Below, piece after piece: positions 46,949 through 55,484 of a stretch of 64,000 nt of DNA; position 1 is the first letter of the stretch; each line of letters opens with the position of its first letter. The stretch is from positions 148,226 through 212,225 of the forward strand of contig CAVRBT010000007.1 of assembly GCA_963719275.1 (NCBI GenBank). The letters run 5' to 3'. This DNA is from AC-32 sp963719275 (lineage in GTDB: Bacteria; Actinomycetota; Thermoleophilia; Gaiellales; Gaiellaceae). The notes beneath the pieces are model-generated. The model was not told the DNA's origin. It did no database searches and saw nothing but the letters and a program-made list of their open reading frames with translations. Position numbers and translations under genes: made by a program.

Positions 46949-47756
46949 GGGCGTCCGACAGCACGACGTCCATGTCGACCGGGTAGCGCCGCCACGGCGC
47001 CTCCCCGGACTCGTTCAGGCTCTCCAGGCTCTGGCGGTCCTTGATCGTGTCCATCGCCCGGAAGAAGCCCTCGTACGGATACGCGACCAGGTCGCGCCGC
47101 TCGATCAGCTTCGCGAACGTCTCCTCGACGAGCTCGTGGCCCGGCTCGACCAGGTCGAGGATCTCCCGCTTCAGCACCATGAAGCCGCCGTTGATGCGGA
47201 TCGCCGACGTGCTCATGTCGTCCACCGTGAGAACCGTACCGTCGGCCTCGGCCGTGACCATGTGCGCGTTGAACTGCGGTCGTACCGACAAGAACTGCGC
47301 CGTCTTGCCGCTCTCGTGGAACGCGTCGATCAGCTTCGTCAGCGGCGCGTCGGTGAGGCCGTCGCCGTAGGTCGCCAGGAACATGTCGTCGCCGCCGAGA
47401 TGCGGCTCGACCGCCTTCAGGCGCTCGCCGATCGTCGCGTTGAGGCCGGTGTCGACGAAGGTGATGCGCCACTTGTCGAGATCGCGGGAGAGCATCTCGA
47501 GCCTCGTCCCGGTCGCGTCGCGGTCGAGCACGAAGTCGTTGAGCAGCGCGCCATTGTACGAGAGGAAGAACTGCTTGACGACCTCGCCCTTGTACCCGAG
47601 GCAGAGGATGAACTCATCGTGGCCCCACATCGAGTAGTAACGCATGATGTGCCAGAGGATCGGCTTGCCGCCGATCTCGATCATCGGCTTCGGGATCCGG
47701 CGCGTCTCCTCGCCCATCCGGACACCGAAACCTCCGCAGAAGATGACGACCTTCAT
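46926..47756 (-). CDS. rfbF: glucose-1-phosphate cytidylyltransferase-like nucleotidyltransferase
   Basis: 276 residues. KVVIFCGGFGVRMGEETRRI with PKPMIEIGGKPILWHIMRYY is the nucleotide-binding start. FILCLGYKGEVVKQFF, MFLATYGDGLTDAPL and the C-terminal APWRRYPVDMDVVL fit RfbF-type cytidylyltransferases, which make CDP-glucose. The GG-rich loop and the YGDGL acidic motif are intact. It is the first step of a CDP-deoxyhexose branch. The matching 4,6-dehydratase is not clearly identified in the window. It is co-directional with the PIG-L and RmlC-type genes. Confidence 0.9.
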   Translation of the reverse strand: MKVVIFCGGFGVRMGEETRRIPKPMIEIGGKPILWHIMRYYSMWGHDEFILCLGYKGEVVKQFFLSYNGALLNDFVLDRDATGTRLEMLSRDLDKWRITFVDTGLNATIGERLKAVEPHLGGDDMFLATYGDGLTDAPLTKLIDAFHESGKTAQFLSVRPQFNAHMVTAEADGTVLTVDDMSTSAIRINGGFMVLKREILDLVEPGHELVEETFAKLIERRDLVAYPYEGFFRAMDTIKDRQSLESLNESGEAPWRRYPVDMDVVLSDAHAEPLAG

Positions 47757-47793
47757 CTGAGCTCTCCAAGCGTCGAACTGTGGGACGCGTAGG

Positions 47794-49101
47794 TCAACTG
47801 GCGATCCGTCTGGGTTCGAGCACGGTCGCCAAAGGAATCGGCACGATCAGCTGCGCCCCCCACTCCTCCGTATAGGCAAGTTGCGCCGCGATCTCGCGCG
47901 CGAGGTTCCAGGGCAGGATCAGGATCGCGTCCGGTCGGGTCTCGGCAATGCGCTCCGGCGGAGAGATGGGGATGTGCGTACCGGGCGTGAACCGGCCGTG
48001 CTTGTACGGGTTCCGGTCGACGGTGTAGTCGAGGAAGTCGGTGCCGATCCCGCAGTAGTTGAGCAGCGTGTTGCCCTTGCCGGGCGCGCCGTAGCCCACG
48101 ACCTGCTTGCCTTCGCGCTTGAGCTGGATCAGGAGCTCGAGCAGCGTGCGCTTCGACTCCTCGACCTCGCGCGCGAAGGCGCGGTAGCGCTCCGGATCGA
48201 GCAGCCCCTCCGCCTCCTCGCGCGCCGCGAGCTCGCCCACCGCCGGCGAGGGCGCTCCGGCCGCCGCCGCGTGCTGTGCGTAGACCCGGAGCGAGCCTCC
48301 GTGGCTCTGCAGCTCCTCGACGTCGACCACCGTTAGGCCGTGCGCCGCGAAGACGTTGCTGATCGTCGTCAGCGAGAAGTACCCGAAGTGCTCGTGGTAG
48401 ATCGTGTCGTACTGGAGCCCCTCGAGCAGCCGTGCGAGGTGCGGGAACTCAAAGGTCGTCGTGCCACCGTCCGCCAACAGGATCGCAACACCGTGGACAA
48501 AGTCATTGAGGTCCGGCACCTGCGCGAGCACGTTGTTCCCGAGCACGAGGTCGGCGCGGCCGCGCTCGCGGACGAGCCGCTCGGCGAGCTCGACGCCGAA
48601 GAACTCGACGAGCGTCGGCACGCCACGCTCCTCCGCCGCGACCGCGACGTTCGCCGCCGGGTCGATCCCGAGCACCGGCACCCCTTTTGGCAGGAAGTGC
48701 TGTAGCAGGTAGCCGTCGTTCGAGGCGAGCTCGACGACGAGGCTCTCGGGGCCGAGGCGGAGCCGGTCGGTGATCATGTCCGCGTAGGCGCGTGCGTGGT
48801 CGACCCACGAAGCGGAGTAACCCGAGAAGTACGCGTACTCCTGGAAGATCTCGTCGGGGGGCACGAAGGACGGCAGCTGCGCGAGCCAGCACCCGGTGCA
48901 GACGCGGACGTGGAGCGGGTAGAAGGGCTCCATCTCCTCGACCCGATCCGCCGGGAGGAAGCTTTCGCAGAGCGGCGACTTGCCGAGGTCGACCATCGTC
49001 AGCTCGAGCGGCGCCTCGCAGAAGCGGCAGTGCGTGCGGCCGCGGCTGTTCGCGCCCTCCGGGCCCGCGGCGATCATGTCGTCTTCGCGGAGCATGGACA
49101 T
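47794..49101 (-). CDS. sugar C-methyltransferase (TylCIII-like)
   Basis: 435 residues. The N-terminal zinc motif CRFCEAPLELT ... VRVCTGCWLAQL is followed by VVELASNDGYLLQHFLPKGV (SAM motif I), the DLVLGNNVLAQVPDLNDFV strand, TTTFEFPHLARLLEGLQYDT and YHEHFGYFSLTTISNVF with its conserved Tyr-His-Glu-His, and a C-terminal Rossmann domain with VVGYGAPGKGNTLLNYCG. This is the three-domain plan of NDP-hexose C-methyltransferases, which add a methyl branch to carbon 3 of a 4-keto sugar. The start could be at 49101 or slightly downstream (ATG codons at residues 3 and 9). Confidence 0.92.
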   Translation of the reverse strand: MSMLREDDMIAAGPEGANSRGRTHCRFCEAPLELTMVDLGKSPLCESFLPADRVEEMEPFYPLHVRVCTGCWLAQLPSFVPPDEIFQEYAYFSGYSASWVDHARAYADMITDRLRLGPESLVVELASNDGYLLQHFLPKGVPVLGIDPAANVAVAAEERGVPTLVEFFGVELAERLVRERGRADLVLGNNVLAQVPDLNDFVHGVAILLADGGTTTFEFPHLARLLEGLQYDTIYHEHFGYFSLTTISNVFAAHGLTVVDVEELQSHGGSLRVYAQHAAAAGAPSPAVGELAAREEAEGLLDPERYRAFAREVEESKRTLLELLIQLKREGKQVVGYGAPGKGNTLLNYCGIGTDFLDYTVDRNPYKHGRFTPGTHIPISPPERIAETRPDAILILPWNLAREIAAQLAYTEEWGAQLIVPIPLATVLEPRRIAS

Positions 49102-49395
49102 CGTCTTGGAGACGGTATGGCTGCCGGACGTGCCGGCCTATGGTCGGCGGAGCAGGGCCACCTCGCCAGACGGCTAGTGTTCGCGGCGGGCGTTCCCCCG
49201 TGCTAAGTCCGGCACCAACGACGATACTGGCGTTTCTGGAAGCGCCGCGGCCGCGTTCCGTCCAGAATCGAAGAGGCCCTGCTAGCCGAACGGCCAGTGG
49301 CCGGAGCGCGGAGCTCCGGCGGCCTGGGCCGCAGCTCGCGTTTCCTGTCCTTCAGGCCCGTGGAAGGCGGCAAAAGCGGCCTCTAGCCTCTTGGC
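49102..49395. other. divergent intergenic region
   Basis: 294 bases between the C-methyltransferase (minus) and the aminotransferase (plus). No gene, repeat or clear hairpin was recognised. It should contain the promoters of both transcription units, but no convincing -35/-10 pair stands out. Confidence 0.5.
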
Positions 49396-50535
49396 ATGGC
49401 GATCGCACCGCCTGCTTCGTCGCGGCTTCGCGTCCCCTTCTTCGACCTCGGGCCAAGCTCGGAGGTGCTCCGCGCTGCGCTCCTGGAGGACGTCGCAGGG
49501 CTACTCGACTCGGGTGCGTTCACGAACGGGCCGGCGGTGCGGGAGTTCGAGGAGGCGTTCGCGCATTACGTGGGCGTCCGCCACTGCGTAGGCGTCGCGA
49601 GCGGGCTCGACGCGCTTCGGCTTGCCCTCCTCGCGGGCGGCCTCGAGCGCACAGAGGAGGTCGTCGTGCCGGCCGCGACCTTCGCGGCGACGTTCGAGGC
49701 GGTCACGCAGGCGGGCGGCAAACCCGTCGTCGCTGACATTCGCGAAGACGACTACTGCCTCGACCCGGACGCGGCCGCGGCCGCGATCTCGCCGCGCACA
49801 CGCTTCCTGCTCCCCGTGCATCTCTACGGCCAGATGGCCGACCTGCCCGCGCTGACGCACGTGGCCTCCCGAAACACCGTGGGAATCGTCGAGGACGCCT
49901 GCCAGGCGCACGGGGCCACGCGCGACGGACGCGCCGCGGGCAGCGTCGGGTTGGCGGCGGCCTTCAGCTTCTACCCGGCCAAGAACCTCGGCGCGATCGG
50001 CGACGCGGGCGCGCTCGTGACCGACGACGACGAGCTCGCCGAGACGGTGCGCTCGCTGCGCGAGCACGGTCAGGCCCGGAAGTACCACCACGCGCTCGAG
50101 GGCTACACCGCGCGACTCGACACGATCCAGGCGCTCGCCCTGCTGCACAAGCTTCCGCACCTCGACGGCTGGACCGCCGAGCGACGAGCGATCGCGGCGC
50201 GCTACACGGCCGAGCTCGCCGGCGTCGGCGACCTGTGTCTTCCGGTGGTCCCGCCCGGCAGCGAGCCCGTCTGGCACCTCTACGTCGTGCGCACGGCCGA
50301 TCCGGCCGCGCTCGCGGGCTTCCTCGGGGAGCGCGGCATCGGCAGTGGGCGCCACTACCCGGAGCCGCCGCACCTCTCGGAGGCGTACGCGCGGCTCGGC
50401 TACCGGCCGGGCGCCTTCCCGGTTGCGGAGGCGCTCTCGCGCGAGGCTCTCTCCCTCCCGCTCTTCCCCGGCATGACGGAGGCGCACCTTGACGCGGTCG
50501 CTCACGGCGTGAGGGCGTTCTTCTCGGGGCCGTGA
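49396..50535 (+). CDS. DegT/DnrJ/EryC1/StrS sugar aminotransferase
   Basis: A 379-residue fold-type I PLP enzyme. YVGVRHCVGVASGLDALRLA, VVVPAATFAATFEAVTQAGG, VEDACQAHGATRDGRAAGSV and AFSFYPAKNLGAIGDAGALV, with the PLP lysine in PAKN, define the family. HLSEAYARLGYRPGAFPVAE is the C-terminal specificity region. It transfers an amino group to a keto sugar. It heads a plus-strand run (aminotransferase, acyltransferase) divergent from the cytidylyltransferase operon, so the final product is probably an N-acylated amino deoxysugar. Confidence 0.92.
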   Translation: MAIAPPASSRLRVPFFDLGPSSEVLRAALLEDVAGLLDSGAFTNGPAVREFEEAFAHYVGVRHCVGVASGLDALRLALLAGGLERTEEVVVPAATFAATFEAVTQAGGKPVVADIREDDYCLDPDAAAAAISPRTRFLLPVHLYGQMADLPALTHVASRNTVGIVEDACQAHGATRDGRAAGSVGLAAAFSFYPAKNLGAIGDAGALVTDDDELAETVRSLREHGQARKYHHALEGYTARLDTIQALALLHKLPHLDGWTAERRAIAARYTAELAGVGDLCLPVVPPGSEPVWHLYVVRTADPAALAGFLGERGIGSGRHYPEPPHLSEAYARLGYRPGAFPVAEALSREALSLPLFPGMTEAHLDAVAHGVRAFFSGP

Positions 50536-50539
50536 CCTG

Positions 50540-51037
50540 GTGGGCAGGCCGGCAAACGAGGCGCCGCACCGGCTCCTGAACGACGTGGAGTTCGGGGTGG
50601 GCGTCGTCGTGCAGCCGTTCACGAACCTCTACGGCTGCCGGATCGGCGACGAGAGCCGGATCGGGCCGTTCGTCGAGATCCAGAGCGGCGTCGAGATCGG
50701 CGCGCGCTGCAAGATCCAGAGCCACTCGTTCATCTGCTCGGGCGTGACGATCGCCGACGAGGTGTTCGTCGGGCACGGCGTCCTCTTCATCAACGACAAG
50801 CGGCCGCGCGCGACCACCGACGACGGCGAGCTGCAGACGGCCGACGACTGGACGCTGCTCCCGACCGTCGTCGAGCGCAGTGCCTCCCTCGGCTCCGGGT
50901 GCGTCGTCCTCGGCGGCGTCCGCATCGGCGAGGGGGCGCTCGTCGGCGCCGGCGCCGTCGTCACCCGCGACGTCGGCGCGGGCGAGGTCGTCGCCGGGAT
51001 TCCGGCACGCGCTCTGGCCGCCGAAAGGGTGCGATGA
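50540..51037 (+). CDS. left-handed beta-helix acyltransferase (sugar N-acyltransferase-like)
   Basis: 165 residues built of hexapeptide repeats: IGDESRIGPFVEIQSGVEIG, ARCKIQSHSFICSGVTIADE, SLGSGCVVLGGVRIGEGALV, GAGAVVTRDVGAGEVVAGIP. The DKRPRATTDDGELQ loop between coils resembles WbpD/FdtC-type N-acetyltransferases, which use acetyl-CoA to acylate an amino sugar. The GTG at 50540 lies four bases after the aminotransferase stop, so both are in one operon and probably act in sequence. Confidence 0.88.
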   Translation: MGRPANEAPHRLLNDVEFGVGVVVQPFTNLYGCRIGDESRIGPFVEIQSGVEIGARCKIQSHSFICSGVTIADEVFVGHGVLFINDKRPRATTDDGELQTADDWTLLPTVVERSASLGSGCVVLGGVRIGEGALVGAGAVVTRDVGAGEVVAGIPARALAAERVR

Positions 51038-51245
51038 GGAAGCTCAAGCACCTGCTCACCGTCCGCGGCTGCGGGCGCTCGGCGCGCGTCCAGTGAACGG
51101 CGATCGGGTCTACGGCTGCCGTGGCCGGGGCGGGGACTGCGTGGCGCTGTCGTTCGACGACGGGCCATCGGCCGCGAACACAGGCGCGTTGCTCGAGCTG
51201 CTCGAGCGCCACGGCGCCCGCGCCACGTCCGGGCTCCTGCCCTAG
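51034..51245 (+). pseudogene. polysaccharide deacetylase (NodB) fragment
   Basis: ATG at 51034 overlaps the acyltransferase stop (ATGA) and encodes MRKLKHLLTVRGCGRSARVQ before a TGA. One frame over, from GTG 51093, comes GDCVALSFDDGPSAANTGAL with the NodB DD motif, then a premature stop at 51245 after ARATSGLLP. The remaining 150 or so residues of a deacetylase are absent, so the gene is truncated and frameshifted. Its position suggests it once belonged to the aminotransferase operon. Confidence 0.65.
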
Positions 51246-51250
51246 CGGCG

Positions 51251-52681
51251 ATGAGCCAGCTCGAGCGAACGACGGCGCGGACTGCCGCACTCCTTCTGTC
51301 GCTGTCCGGCCTCGTCGCCGTCGGCGCCGCGGGCGCGTCCCCGCGCGGCTGGGAGTTCGCCGCCGCCGCGCAGGTGCCGCCTCCGAAGGTGGTCACGGCC
51401 GCGCGGCACTATGCCTTCCCGCTCCGCGTCTCGAAGAACGGCCGGTACCTCGTCGACCGGCGCGGCGTACCGTTCATGATCGTTGGCGACTCGCCCCAGG
51501 CGCTGGTCGGGAATCTGAGCGTAAAGGACGCCGCCGCCTACATCGCCGACCGCAAGGCCGCTGGGTTCGACGCGCTCTGGGTGAACCTGCTCTGCACGAC
51601 GTACACCGGCTGCCGCTCGGACGGGTCGACCTACAACGGCATCGCCCCGTTCACGCGCAAAGGCGACCTCTCGACGCCGAACCCGGCCTACTTCAATCGC
51701 GCGGCGGCAATCCTCCGGTTGGCTCGGCGGGCGGGCATTGCCGTCTTCCTCAACCCGATCGAGACCGGAGGCTGGCTCGACGTCCTCAGGAGCAACGGCG
51801 CGGCCGGGGACGCCGCTTACGGGCGCTTCGTCGGGCGGCGGTTCCGCAGCTTCCGCAACATCGTCTGGCTTAGCGGGAACGACTTCCAGACCTGGAAGGA
51901 TCAGGCGGACGACGCGGCCGTCCGCGCGGTCGCGCTCGGAATCCGCTCTGCCGACCCGGCAGCGCTCCAGACCGTCGAGCTCAACTACCTCAGGAGCGCC
52001 TCCCGCGACGACCCGCGCTGGCGACGGACGATCCAGCTCGACGCCGCGTACACGTACTTCGCGACGTACGCCAAGGTGCTCCGGGAGTACGAGCGACGGC
52101 CGCGGGTGCCGGTCTTCCTGCTGGAGGCCGGCTACGAGTTCGAGCAGAACGCGCCCTCGATCTCCTACGGCGACTCGCAGACGTTGCGGCGGCAGGAGTA
52201 TTGGACGGCCCTGAGCGGAGCGACCGGGCAGTTCTACGGGAACCACTACACCTGGCAGTTCGCCGGCGGCTGGAAGCGCCGCCTCGACACGGAGGGCAGC
52301 GCACAGCTCGGTCACCTCGTCAACCTCCTCGTGCGCCGCCCCTGGTTCCGGCTCGTCCCGGATCTCGGGCACCGGATCGTCACGACGGGCTACGGAACCT
52401 TCACCCCGAACCGCAGCGTCGCGTCGAGCGACTACGTCACGACCGCCTCGACCCCGGACGGGAGTCTCGCGATCTCGTACCTGCCCCGAGGCGGCACGAT
52501 CCGGGTTGACACGAGGCGGATGGCGGGCCGGGTACACGCGAGCTGGTACGACCCGACCTCGGGCAGGTACACCGCCGTCAAGGGCTCGCCCTTCGCCGCC
52601 AGGAGGAGCCTCAACCTGACCGCGCCCGGCCGCAACCACGACGGGGATGGCGACTGGGTCCTGGTGCTCACGGCGGCGTGA
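51251..52681 (+). CDS. secreted GH140/DUF4038-like glycoside hydrolase
   Basis: 476 residues with an N-terminal signal segment (TAALLLSLSGLVAVGAAGAS). A TIM-barrel start follows: RYLVDRRGVPFMIVGDSPQA, AYIADRKAAGFDALWVNLLC, NPAYFNRAAAILRLARRAGI, IVWLSGNDFQTW with the Asn-Asp pair, and VFLLEAGYEFEQ with a conserved Glu. The C-terminal 90 residues (LAISYLPRGGTIRVDTRRMA ... SWYDPTSGRYT) form the putative collagen-binding-like domain that accompanies DUF4038. This plan fits apiosidase-like GH140 enzymes. The substrate here is unknown, but the neighbours suggest the organism's own exopolysaccharide. Confidence 0.82.
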   Translation: MSQLERTTARTAALLLSLSGLVAVGAAGASPRGWEFAAAAQVPPPKVVTAARHYAFPLRVSKNGRYLVDRRGVPFMIVGDSPQALVGNLSVKDAAAYIADRKAAGFDALWVNLLCTTYTGCRSDGSTYNGIAPFTRKGDLSTPNPAYFNRAAAILRLARRAGIAVFLNPIETGGWLDVLRSNGAAGDAAYGRFVGRRFRSFRNIVWLSGNDFQTWKDQADDAAVRAVALGIRSADPAALQTVELNYLRSASRDDPRWRRTIQLDAAYTYFATYAKVLREYERRPRVPVFLLEAGYEFEQNAPSISYGDSQTLRRQEYWTALSGATGQFYGNHYTWQFAGGWKRRLDTEGSAQLGHLVNLLVRRPWFRLVPDLGHRIVTTGYGTFTPNRSVASSDYVTTASTPDGSLAISYLPRGGTIRVDTRRMAGRVHASWYDPTSGRYTAVKGSPFAARRSLNLTAPGRNHDGDGDWVLVLTAA

Positions 52682-52769
52682 GGCTCGACTTCGCGATCGT
52701 CGGCGTCATCTCTGCGAACTGCGCGCGGACGGACCTGCAAGACACCGGCGACCCGGCAAGAGGGTAAGC

Positions 52770-52801
52770 GGGGAGAGCCACCGCTGAAGGTGGTTCTCCC
52801 C
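52770..52801 (+). terminator. strong hairpin downstream of the hydrolase gene
   Basis: A 13-bp stem (GGGGAGAGCCACC with GGTGGTTCTCCCC, one G-T pair) closed by a six-base loop, 89 bases after the hydrolase stop. There is no T-run after it, so it may stop transcription only weakly or stabilise the mRNA end. Confidence 0.5.
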
Positions 52802-52840
52802 GTCGGCGCCGACGCACGATCACTCGTGCAGACTTCCACC

Positions 52841-52972
52841 ATGGCGGGCGTGCCGGTGGAGGTAAGGGAGCTGATCGAGTCGGGCCCGCTCGGGCACTTC
52901 GTGACCCCGGGCCACACGATGCACGTCACCGTGGAGCGGGTCGGTGGCGTCGGCCCCTGGGCGCGGCGCTAG
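52841..52972 (+). pseudogene. PPOX-class F420-dependent oxidoreductase N-terminal fragment
   Basis: ATG at 52841 encodes MAGVPVEVRELIESGPLGHF and VTPGHTMHVTVERVGG, which resembles the N-terminus of pyridoxamine-5'-phosphate-oxidase-like F420 enzymes (LPEEVRELIESGPLAHLVT). It stops after 43 residues, where real members have 120-150. A GTG immediately after starts the next gene. It is probably a truncated relic. Confidence 0.4.
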
Positions 52973-53860
52973 GTGGCGCGGCGCTGGTCGAAGGAGCTCG
53001 AGCTCGTCGGCGCCGGCGGCGAGCCGGTCGACCTGCCGCGGACGCTCGCCTCACACGGCGTCGCGGACCTGCCGCCGAACGAGATCGACGAGGAGGCCTG
53101 GACGCTCACGACCACGCTGGCACTCCAGCACGGCGCGGCGACCGTCCGCGTGGGGCCCGGCCGCGACGGCTATGCGCGCGTGGAGGGCAGCGGTCCGTCC
53201 ACCGGCGCGCTCGACGCGATCCGCCACATGCTCCGCCTCGACGCCGACCTCTCCGCCTTCTACGCCGTGGCGCGGGCCGACGACGGCCTCGCCTGGGTGG
53301 TGCGCGGTGCCGGCCGGATGATGCGCAGCCCAACCGTCTTCGAGGATGTTGTCAAGACGATCTGCACGACGAACTGCGCGTGGTCGGCGACGGTGCGGAT
53401 GACGACCGCGCTGGTCGAGCACCTCGGCGCGCAGGCACCGGACGGACGGCCGGCCTTCCCGAGGCCCGTTGCGATGGCCGAGGCCGGCGACGAGTTCTAC
53501 GGCGACGTCGTCCGCGCGGGGTACCGAGGCGCCTACCTACGGACGCTCGCCCTCGCCGTCGCGGAGGGCGCGCTCGACCTGGAGGCGCTGAACGACCCGG
53601 AGCTCTCCGACGACGAGGTCGCCGAGCGCCTGCTCGCGCTCCCGGGCTGCGGCCCTTACGCGACCGCGCACATGATGATGCTGCTCGGCCGCTACTCCCG
53701 GCTGATCCTCGACTCGTGGACCCGCCCGAAGTACGCACGCGTGAACGGGCGCAAGGCCGCCGACCGCACGATCGAGCGCCGCTTCCGCCGCTACGGCGAC
53801 TACGCGGGCCTCGCGTTCTGGCTCTACCTGACCCGAGACTGGGTCGACGAGCGGGCGTAG
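52973..53860 (+). CDS. HhH-GPD base-excision DNA glycosylase-like protein
   Basis: 295 residues. VFEDVVKTICTTNCAWSATV, ERLLALPGCGPYATAHMMML (helix-hairpin-helix GCGPYA) and LILDSWTRPKYARV with the catalytic Asp (LDSW) are in the expected order and spacing. The N-terminal 100 residues form a beta domain of AlkA/OGG1 type. It removes damaged bases from DNA. The start is GTG at 52973, directly after the PPOX fragment's stop. The stop overlaps by 37 bases the convergent membrane gene. Confidence 0.8.
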   Translation: MARRWSKELELVGAGGEPVDLPRTLASHGVADLPPNEIDEEAWTLTTTLALQHGAATVRVGPGRDGYARVEGSGPSTGALDAIRHMLRLDADLSAFYAVARADDGLAWVVRGAGRMMRSPTVFEDVVKTICTTNCAWSATVRMTTALVEHLGAQAPDGRPAFPRPVAMAEAGDEFYGDVVRAGYRGAYLRTLALAVAEGALDLEALNDPELSDDEVAERLLALPGCGPYATAHMMMLLGRYSRLILDSWTRPKYARVNGRKAADRTIERRFRRYGDYAGLAFWLYLTRDWVDERA

Positions 53861-54435
53861 AAGAGACCCGCCGCGATCAGCACCCAGCCTGAGAGGGTAA
53901 GGCCGTGCGCGGCCGCCTCGCCGCTGCGCCGCGTCTCGCCCGCGGGCAGGTGATGGAGCACGGCAAGGACGCCGCCGCCGAAGCGCATCGCCAAAGCCGT
54001 CCCGAGCAGCGCCACTCCGGCAGCGACCGCGAGCGGGGTCCGGCTGCGCGCCTCCAGCGCGAGCAGCACGCCGGCCGCGACGAACACGAGCGCCCCCGCT
54101 GCGAAGGCGAAGCCGGCCCAGCTGACCGCGACACGCCGTGCGTCGAGGTCGCCCGCGAACCGCTCGTGGAGCCCGGCCGCCTGGTCGACTGCGATCAGCC
54201 CCAGCAGCACCGCGAGCAGCAGCCGCCGCCTCGCGTTGCCCGTCCGCGCAAGCGACGCCGCGCAGGCCGCCGCGACGAGCGTGGCCAGCGCCCCGGCCCA
54301 GCTGAACGGCGAGCGCTCCGCGCCCGGGTTCAGCCACGCCGCGTCCGAGAGCACCCCGGCCGCAAGCGCGAGCCCGCCCACGGCCGCAGACGCCAGCCAC
54401 GCGAGCGCGACGCCCGTGCTACGCGGGCGCGACAC
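53824..54435 (-). CDS. multi-pass membrane protein, unknown function
   Basis: 203 residues with about six hydrophobic segments (ALAWLASAAVGGLALAAGVL, ALATLVAAACAASLA, LLLAVLLGLIAVDQAAGLH, AGFAFAAGALVFVAAGVLLA, LAVAAGVALLGTALAM, LTLSGWVLIAAGLFY). The AVDQAAGLHERF motif between helices and the general plan recall the membrane protein at 3875-4585. It converges on the DNA glycosylase gene. Function unknown. Confidence 0.6.
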   Translation of the reverse strand: MSRPRSTGVALAWLASAAVGGLALAAGVLSDAAWLNPGAERSPFSWAGALATLVAAACAASLARTGNARRRLLLAVLLGLIAVDQAAGLHERFAGDLDARRVAVSWAGFAFAAGALVFVAAGVLLALEARSRTPLAVAAGVALLGTALAMRFGGGVLAVLHHLPAGETRRSGEAAAHGLTLSGWVLIAAGLFYARSSTQSRVR

Positions 54436-54610
54436 TCAGCGCTGCCTTCCGCACACGTCGTGCCAAGCCGATCGCGAGCAAGAGCAGGTTCGTCGCCATC
54501 GCGACGCCCAGCCCGATCGAAACCCAGTGCAGACATGTGCCGCCGGAGATGGTCTCGACGAGGACGAATGGCCCCGCCGTCGGGACGGCGAGCGAAACGC
54601 GCCTCAGCAC
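54419..54610 (-). CDS. small membrane protein, unknown function
   Basis: A 63-residue ORF from ATG at 54610 with one long hydrophobic stretch (IGLGVAMATNLLLLAIGLA) and a basic end (RRVRKAALSV). Its stop overlaps the start of the larger membrane gene by 17 bases, an arrangement often seen with translational coupling. No family is recognised. Confidence 0.35.
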   Translation of the reverse strand: MLRRVSLAVPTAGPFVLVETISGGTCLHWVSIGLGVAMATNLLLLAIGLARRVRKAALSVAPA

Positions 54611-54951
54611 CTCCCGGCCGCCGAACGCCGCGAGACCGCATCAGCGACCGCGCCGGGTGGGCTCATCAGCGCGAGACGGGCCCGCGTTTGATCGCTCGTG
54701 ATCTGTGTTGCCGCAGATTTGTGCACCGCCCTGCGCAGATGGTCTCGGTCGCGCCGATCCCACCACAACTGACCTTCCGGCTAGTTTCCGGCGGCGCCCG
54801 CGGCCTAGAGCCTGCCGCTCGTGTCGCAGGCCGCCGGCTTGCCCCTGCTTGGTAGCCCACGGTGAACCAGTGCCACAGGCGGTGCTCGTCTGGCGAAACC
54901 GCACCGCCCGGTTCTGCCGCGCTGGGCGTGGCTTCTAAACGACGAAAAGAG
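54611..54951. other. intergenic region without recognised gene
   Basis: About 340 bases between the small membrane gene and the tRNA. Open frames cross it on both strands but show no start with a ribosome-binding site and no protein-like motif. Nothing else is seen. Confidence 0.4.
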
Positions 54952-55453
54952 TGGAGCCGACGGGGCTCGAACCCGTGACCTCCAGAGTGCCACTCTGGCG
55001 CTCTCCCAGCTGAGCTACGGCCCCAAGAGCGCTAAGTGTAGCCGCGAATTCGAAGTCCTTTGCCCATGTGATGCCGACCTGTTGATTGTTCCTGGCCGGA
55101 CGCAGACGGAGGTGAACCCTGGCGCGACCGGCGAACACGGACGGGGGCAGCACATAGCAACGGTCAAGCTCGTTGCAGTAGCCGGCGACAAGGTCGACGT
55201 CGTCGGCGGAGTACGTGCGACGGTCGTAGCCGCTGGCTGTTCGACGGCAGGATCGGCAGCGAATCGCGACGACATCGCCTCGCTTCGATGCGGTCTTGCA
55301 CTGCACTTTGTAGAGCGACCCTTCGCAATCGAGGACGAGGTCGTAGCGACGGCCGGTCGTCAGTGGCCACAGCACACCGACGCCCAGGCGCGCGGCGTGG
55401 TGGACGACCGCGACTTCGGCCAGCGACCCAAGCTGATCCGCCGAGAGGTCCAT
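54935..55453 (-). CDS. PD-(D/E)XK nuclease-like protein whose frame runs through a tRNA gene
   Basis: 172 residues. SLAEVAVVHHAARLGVGVLW, RYDLVLDCEGSLYKVQCKTA (the D ... QxK core of the PD-(D/E)XK fold) and DLVAGYCNELDRCYVLPPSV resemble the group I intron-associated endonuclease family (PDDEXK_5). The last 30 codons (LGERQSGTLEVTGSSPVGST) are simply the tRNA-Ala gene read as protein, and the stop comes only at 54935, past the tRNA. The native C-terminus is therefore uncertain. Confidence 0.6.
   Translation of the reverse strand: MDLSADQLGSLAEVAVVHHAARLGVGVLWPLTTGRRYDLVLDCEGSLYKVQCKTASKRGDVVAIRCRSCRRTASGYDRRTYSADDVDLVAGYCNELDRCYVLPPSVFAGRARVHLRLRPARNNQQVGITWAKDFEFAATLSALGAVAQLGERQSGTLEVTGSSPVGSTLFVV
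54952..55024 (-). tRNA. tRNA-Ala (anticodon GGC)
   Basis: The complement of 54952-55024 folds as a cloverleaf. The acceptor pairs GGGGCCG with CGGCTCC, including the G3-U70 wobble that identifies alanine tRNAs. The D-arm is AGCTCAGCTGGGAGAGC. The anticodon stem CCAGA/TCTGG encloses loop GTGGCAC (anticodon GGC). The T-arm has GGTTCGAAC. Discriminator A is present and CCA is not encoded. Confidence 0.97.
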
Positions 55454-55484
55454 CTCGACAGAATAGTTGTCAGATCGGCTAACG

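Noticed and set aside
46101..47792. 563-codon plus-strand ORF
   Set aside because: Antisense to PIG-L and cytidylyltransferase genes, both of which have clear motifs.
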